NCBI GenBank assembly: GCA_051453625.1
Contig: JBOZIK010000001.1
Coordinates: forward strand, 215,960,651-216,024,650
From: Welwitschia mirabilis
Lineage: Eukaryota > Gnetophyta > Gnetopsida > Welwitschiales
Direction of reading: 5' to 3'
DNA length: 64,000 bases
Shown here: piece by piece, positions 59,485 to 64,000 of the stretch
Position numbering within the stretch: the stretch's first letter is position 1
Layout of the letters: each line of letters starts with the position of its first letter
The notes under the pieces: generated by a model
What the model saw: only the letters and a program-made list of their open reading frames with translations
The model's database searches: none
What the model was told of the DNA's origin: nothing
Made by a program: the position numbers and the translations under genes

Positions 59485-59965
59485 GGGTAGTCGTTTACTA
59501 CATGGAGCTAGGGATGTAAATGATTCACTTAAGCAATTTTTGTATAATTCACATCCACTTCATTACTACCATATATCAACATGTCATATATGTATGCATA
59601 GACTTTTTTCCATTAAGTTTAATAAATAGTATAGCATATACATCTTAATAATTGCATAGTATAAATCCAATAACCCTTAGGTAATTGGTAAGTTTAGTTT
59701 ACCATGCTTTTATAGCTTGATTTAGTCCGTAAAGTGGCTTAATTACTTTTCACACTTTTTGTTCGTTATATTTCACTTTGAAATCATTAGGTTGCATCAT
59801 ATATATTTTGTATTTAATATCTCCATTAAGAAAGTTAGTTTCAATATCTAAGTAGTGCAATATTTCATTTCTTCTAAGCTACTAAGGCAATCACAGTTCT
59901 GATGATAGCCCATTTAGTTGGTAGTCTAATCATTCTTTTTGATGTAGCCCTATAGCAATAAGCCA
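59485..59965 (-). pseudogene. copia reverse transcriptase fragment
   Basis: The minus strand reads LDIETNFLNGDIKYKIYMMQ (near 59830), PLYGLNQAIKAW (near 59720) and YDMLIYGSN (near 59575). These are the family's L/M-D-V-K-T-A-F-L-N-G, the S-L-Y-G-L-K-Q box and Y-V-D-D-(M/L)-L active site; one active-site Asp is lost. A 5' part with KRMIRLPTKWAIIRT lies near 59930. No LTRs of this copy are seen nearby. A short relic between two gypsy LTRs. Confidence 0.85.
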
Positions 59966-59989
59966 AGCCTTCTATTATTCAAGGGTATT

Positions 59990-61438
59990 ATTGATTAGAG
60001 TACAATGGTAATCTAGTTTTAAACTAAGTGAAACACTTAGTATTATTCTTCCATAGGGATGTAGGAGATGAATTAATCAAAAGGTACATAAATATTCTAA
60101 CTTATAACACAGAATCAAACAAAATAAAATTAGATGTTGAGAAGAAAGAAGTAATCTTAAGTTAGTAATGAAAGGGAATGAAAATGCTGATCCAATAATT
60201 CTTCTAACTCTTCTCCTTTGCTCTAAAGATTCTTGTATCTAAAACATACAATAATTCATCAAGTCATTAAAGCTCAGTGTAAATACATAATCTCATCCAC
60301 CACGTAAGTGTTGATGAGTTATCAAGTCGGTTCAATACTTCATAGTCCTTTATAAGCATGACAAGTATAAACCTAACTGCACAAGATCTGTAAAACAATA
60401 GGAACTATAAATCACAAAAGTAACATTAAATAACTCACATGGATTAAAAGAGCTCAATAATTAAATAAGCTCATCTAAAAATTACTAATACCATTTGTTA
60501 TCATTAACAATAAAATAATGAATCTATTTTAATAACTAGTTCTACCCAAATATTAATAATACCAAACAACATTATGCATTAATAATTAAAGGGTTTAAAT
60601 CAATTCTTTATTAAAACTAAAACAAATAAGTTACATCAGTAAAGCAGGAGAAGAAGAAGCTCCTCACCTAGCCATGGATCATTCCACCTCTAAAAAAGAA
60701 GTTAGAACGCCATAACATCTAAGCCTCCAAGTCTTTCCCATGATAATCCAATCAAAATATGAATACAATGAATTATTCAAGGCCCTTTTATAGGAAGAGA
60801 TGGAGGTAAGGGATAGTTATTAAATCTTATCTTATAGCATTAGATAGAAAAGGGGTGGTTAAAAAATCTTAACTTATAGCATTAGATAGAATATTTATCA
60901 TTTAGTATTAAGTGGAGGTTCTATCTTGGAGCATTTGGTAGAGTTTGTCTTATAGCATTAGGTAGATAAGATTACATCTTTTAGCATTAAGTAGAATCTT
61001 TATCAATTAGTATTTGGTTAGGGTTGTCTTATAATATTTAGTGGAGATCGTCATCTAGCATTAAGTGGAATCTTCATCATGATGAGTTCAACACATGTAC
61101 TTTGGAGTTGGATTTTTCTATCAACTGGTGCTATTACCACATTGCTCTAGTTTGACCTTTACATACCTCTGCCACATGTATTCTAATGCTACTACTACAT
61201 GTCACCACCTCATGTATCCATTGCCACTATTATTTTATGCAGAATTATGTTCATCTTCAATCATGTATTCTAAAATGTAGCTAAAGATCTACAATTATCA
61301 TAGAGAAAAACATAATATTAAATTTTATTTGAAAAATAATAGGAGACATATTTTATTATTAAAAAATTAAATTAATGTCTCCATTTATATTAAATTAGCC
61401 TAAAACACTTTATATAACTGTCAATTTTTACATGTTAA
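59990..61438 (-). repeat. gypsy LTR copy I, possibly a solo LTR
   Basis: Direct relative of 61970-63304. Shared in order: TTAATCAAAAG(A/G)TACA, CAACTCTTCT(C/T)C near 60210 and 62195, (C/T)CTAGCC(A/T)TG(G/A)ATCATTCCACC near 60670, TTTATAG. It ends CTGTCAATTTTTACATGTTAA. No polypurine tract or primer site is seen beside it. It holds a private tandem repeat (60820-61085). Confidence 0.6.
60820..61085 (+). repeat. degenerate minisatellite inside LTR I
   Basis: Roughly eight units of 25-40 bp around (C/T)TTATAGCATTA(G/A)(G/A)TAGAAT. The matching part of copy H (about 62680-62790) has only scattered traces (GTTACATAAGA repeats instead). Confidence 0.6.
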
Positions 61439-61969
61439 TAATTATTCACTTTATAGTTATGGAAAACACATTCTTTAGAAAACATAGTAAACCTAATAGA
61501 ATATCTATCAACTTTCATATATCATTTTTCACAAGTACATTATGTTCTTCTTTCATGACTTTAACCTAGTAACCATGCAAATTGACATCTTTGAAAGAGG
61601 TTGGATTACCATCGAATATTAGATGAAGTTAATCTTCATTAAGAGATGTGTGAAAGATCTGCCTAATTTTAAATTTTCTGTTTTCATCATCACAAACATC
61701 TTATAGAATAGATTCTAACCAAGTACATCATTTTCACTTTTGAAAGAGATCAATGTGGTCACTAGGATAATCTAATGAGTTAATACTAGAACTGTGTTTG
61801 TATGTGTAAGGAACACAACAATGCTCAATTTCTATAGGTTCTATTATGGATAAAACCCTTTAACTAGAAGAAATTGAAAAACTATGATTAATGGATACAT
61901 CTTCTCCTTCAAGCATGAGATATTAAGCATTCAAAATTTATACTAAATGAGAGGAAAGATAGATCTTGG
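61439..61969. other. unassigned AT-rich DNA
   Basis: Lies between LTR copies I and H; no gene or element motif read. Confidence 0.3.
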
Positions 61970-63304
61970 AAAGTGATCACAGATTTGTAGTGACTTAGAT
62001 TTATTTGAGTTTACACTCAGAATCATTCTTTCACATAGATGTATGTGGTAACTTAATCAAAAGATACAAGATTATTCTACTTGAAATAAAAACTCAAACA
62101 ATAGAAAATTCAGAAGTTGAGATAAAAAAATAATATCTAGTTAATTACATAAAGGAATAAAAATACTTCAAGGTTCTAGTAATTCATCCAACTCTTCTTC
62201 TTTACTCTAATGATTCTTGTATCTTGAACTAAGTACTTAAGTAAGATTTATCTAAAAATTGCTAATGCCAATAATTATGCAATCATAATAAAATGATAAA
62301 ACTAAAATAAAATGATAAAACTAACTTAGAATTAGTCCTACCTAAATATTGCTAATGCTAAATGAATGTGCAAGAATAATGAAAGGGTTCAAAGTAATTT
62401 TAGAACTAGTCATACCTAAACATTTCCAATGTCAAATAAAAAGTGCAATAATAAAGAAAGGGTTCAAACTAGTTCTTATATTAAAATTTAAAATAAATAT
62501 GCATTACATTAATGAAAGAGGAGAAGAAGAATAATTCCTCAACTAGCCTTGAATCATTCCACCCCCGAGACAGAGTATTAAAGCACCATAACATCCTAGC
62601 CTATAGGTATTTCCCATGTTTAGCCAACCAAAATATGTTTACAATGGGTAATTAAGCCCATTTTATAGATGAGGGAAGGATTGGAGTATAAGTCATGATT
62701 GCTTTAGGTGTCAGTTACATAAGAGGGGTTACTTGAAGATGGTTACATAAGAAGGAAGTTACAATTTTTGGCATGTAGCCACAAAGAATAATTCCTTTAT
62801 ATTCTTATGCTAGCATGATGATGATATTTCCTCTTACTACTAATGATGCTGCTAATGGATATCAAGTTATTCATCTCCCTTGTGATCATCCTCATTGTGT
62901 CACATGTTATTATGATGTATCATTTTGTACTTTCACCATGTATCATTAGGTTTAAAGATTTATTTAGGATTACTTTTGTCTTAACCCATAAGCACAATGT
63001 GGTCAACTCCATGAAACAATACAAGAACATAAGTTTTATAATAATCTTCCTCAGAAGGCCAGCAACCCTAGTAGTCCTAGCTGATGGTATTAGTATTTGG
63101 TGGTAGAAATCCTTTAGGTTTTGCAATGTTATTTAGAAGCGAATAATAAACCTGCTAATGTTAAGAAAAATCACATAATTTCATGAGAAATAATAAAAAG
63201 ATAGAATACATTAATATGTAATAAAATAATGCATTTTAATGTTTCTTTCCTATGCTAAATTAATTAATTTTACTTCCTTGGAAGTCAATTTTGGCATGTA
63301 AACA
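61970..63304 (-). repeat. gypsy LTR copy H (3' LTR of an element leaving the window)
   Basis: On the minus strand it starts TGTTTACATGCCAAAATTGAC at 63304 right after a purine tract. It pairs with copy I. The body of its element must lie to the right. Confidence 0.6.
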
Positions 63305-64000
63305 CATCCACTAACTAGTCTCTTCCTAGTCCCTTAGCAAAAAGTTGATGAATAAATAGTGACATGGAAAATTTGACTAAGTGAAAATGGCAAGTAAAAA
63401 AATGATATGATATTTTTGGAAATTTTTGATTAATTTTCAATAATTAGGAAAAAAAAGAAATTCTATAAAAGTGGATGTCATACCCCCTAACCAAAATTAA
63501 ACTTTATCCTCAAAGTTAAAGAGATGGAAAATTTTATGTAGGGGCTTTAAGTACAAGTTAGTTACATGGCTAGTAAATGATTTTGATGAATGTATTTAGG
63601 GAACATTATGTAATATCTAGAAAAAACATGAAACCTAATGAAAGATGTATCATCTTCAAATTCAAAAGATAGAGTACTAAGTTAATGACTGAATTTATTA
63701 AAAATTTCTCAAATTTGTTTCTAAATTTAAAATATGTCATAATGTCACACAAATAAGATATCCTCTAAGTAAACCTATAAGCAACAAAAAATTAGTTAAG
63801 CAAATTCTAAACTATATAAATTAAAGAAAATAATCATAAAATAATCCCCCAATTTTACCTTTTTCATTCCAATTTACCTTTTCTATATTCATGCTTTGTT
63901 CCTTATTTCAAGAATTTTAATTTAATTGAACATCTAGTGTCATGACATCTTCTTTCAATAGAGTTAAGCATCGTGATGAATGAAGGAGTCAGTGTTGCAT
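63305..64000 (-). mobile_element. 3' region of a gypsy element with polypurine tract, body beyond the window
   Basis: AGTTAGTGGATG (minus, 63305-63316) is the polypurine tract. CTTTAACTTTGAGGATAAAG and TTTGGTTAGGGGGTA (minus, 63473-63510) is the conserved 3' signature also seen at 36681-36715. No coding motif up to the window end. Confidence 0.5.

Noticed and set aside
62843-63126. Overlapping plus and minus frames of 87 and 68 codons
   Set aside because: They lie inside gypsy LTR H, show no domain and have no counterpart in LTR I.

Overview
This window looks like intergenic DNA from a plant nuclear genome, probably a flowering plant. It is strongly AT-rich and holds almost no intact reading frames. 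Nearly everything recognisable is a decayed transposable element of a plant type: Ty3/gypsy elements of the Tat/Athila clade, Ty1/copia remnants, a plant L1 LINE and tRNA-derived SINE-like pieces. The species cannot be fixed from the sequence. Nine runs of N (10 to 969 bases) mark assembly gaps, so several long 'open' frames that cross them mean nothing.

Layout. 1-1.6 kb: the only stretch that may belong to a host gene (a C/T-rich leader-like frame, then a candidate last exon). 2.4-3.6 kb: degenerate tandem repeats. 4.4 kb: SINE-like piece. 6.6-7.8 kb: a gypsy 5' LTR with primer site (LTR family a, copy A). 8.4-8.7 kb: gypsy 3' end. 9.2-11.65 kb: copia LTR pieces around a gag remnant. 12.43-31.30 kb: one complete but dead Tat/Athila element on the minus strand, with paired LTRs of about 1.09 kb (copies B and C), a 5-bp target duplication, and remnants of gag, protease, RT, RNase H and integrase in order. 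A minus-strand L1 LINE (about 21.0-28.6 kb) sits inside its gag. Near the LINE's 3' side is a J-domain (DnaJ) fragment. 31.5-33.4 kb: an LTR with an intact tRNA-Met primer site, then a 51-bp / ~112-bp tandem array.

34.0-56.7 kb: a second Tat/Athila-type element on the minus strand (LTRs D and E) that keeps gag and protease but shows no RT or integrase. Instead it carries a decayed frame resembling plant 'putative transposon protein' ORFs. A plus-strand LTR element (J, 36.9-45.3 kb) is nested in it, and a later tandem duplication of about 3.28 kb copied the end of J plus the following internal DNA. Element J carries about eleven copies of a hairpin-forming motif and one long open frame with no match I recognise.

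56.7-64 kb: family-a LTRs on the plus strand (F, G), a copia RT remnant, two LTRs of another gypsy family (I, H) and the start of an element that leaves the window.

No working pathway is encoded here. What the window records is the order of insertions: nested elements, duplications, and primer sites worn down mostly by C-to-T and G-to-A changes, as expected of long-methylated plant DNA.
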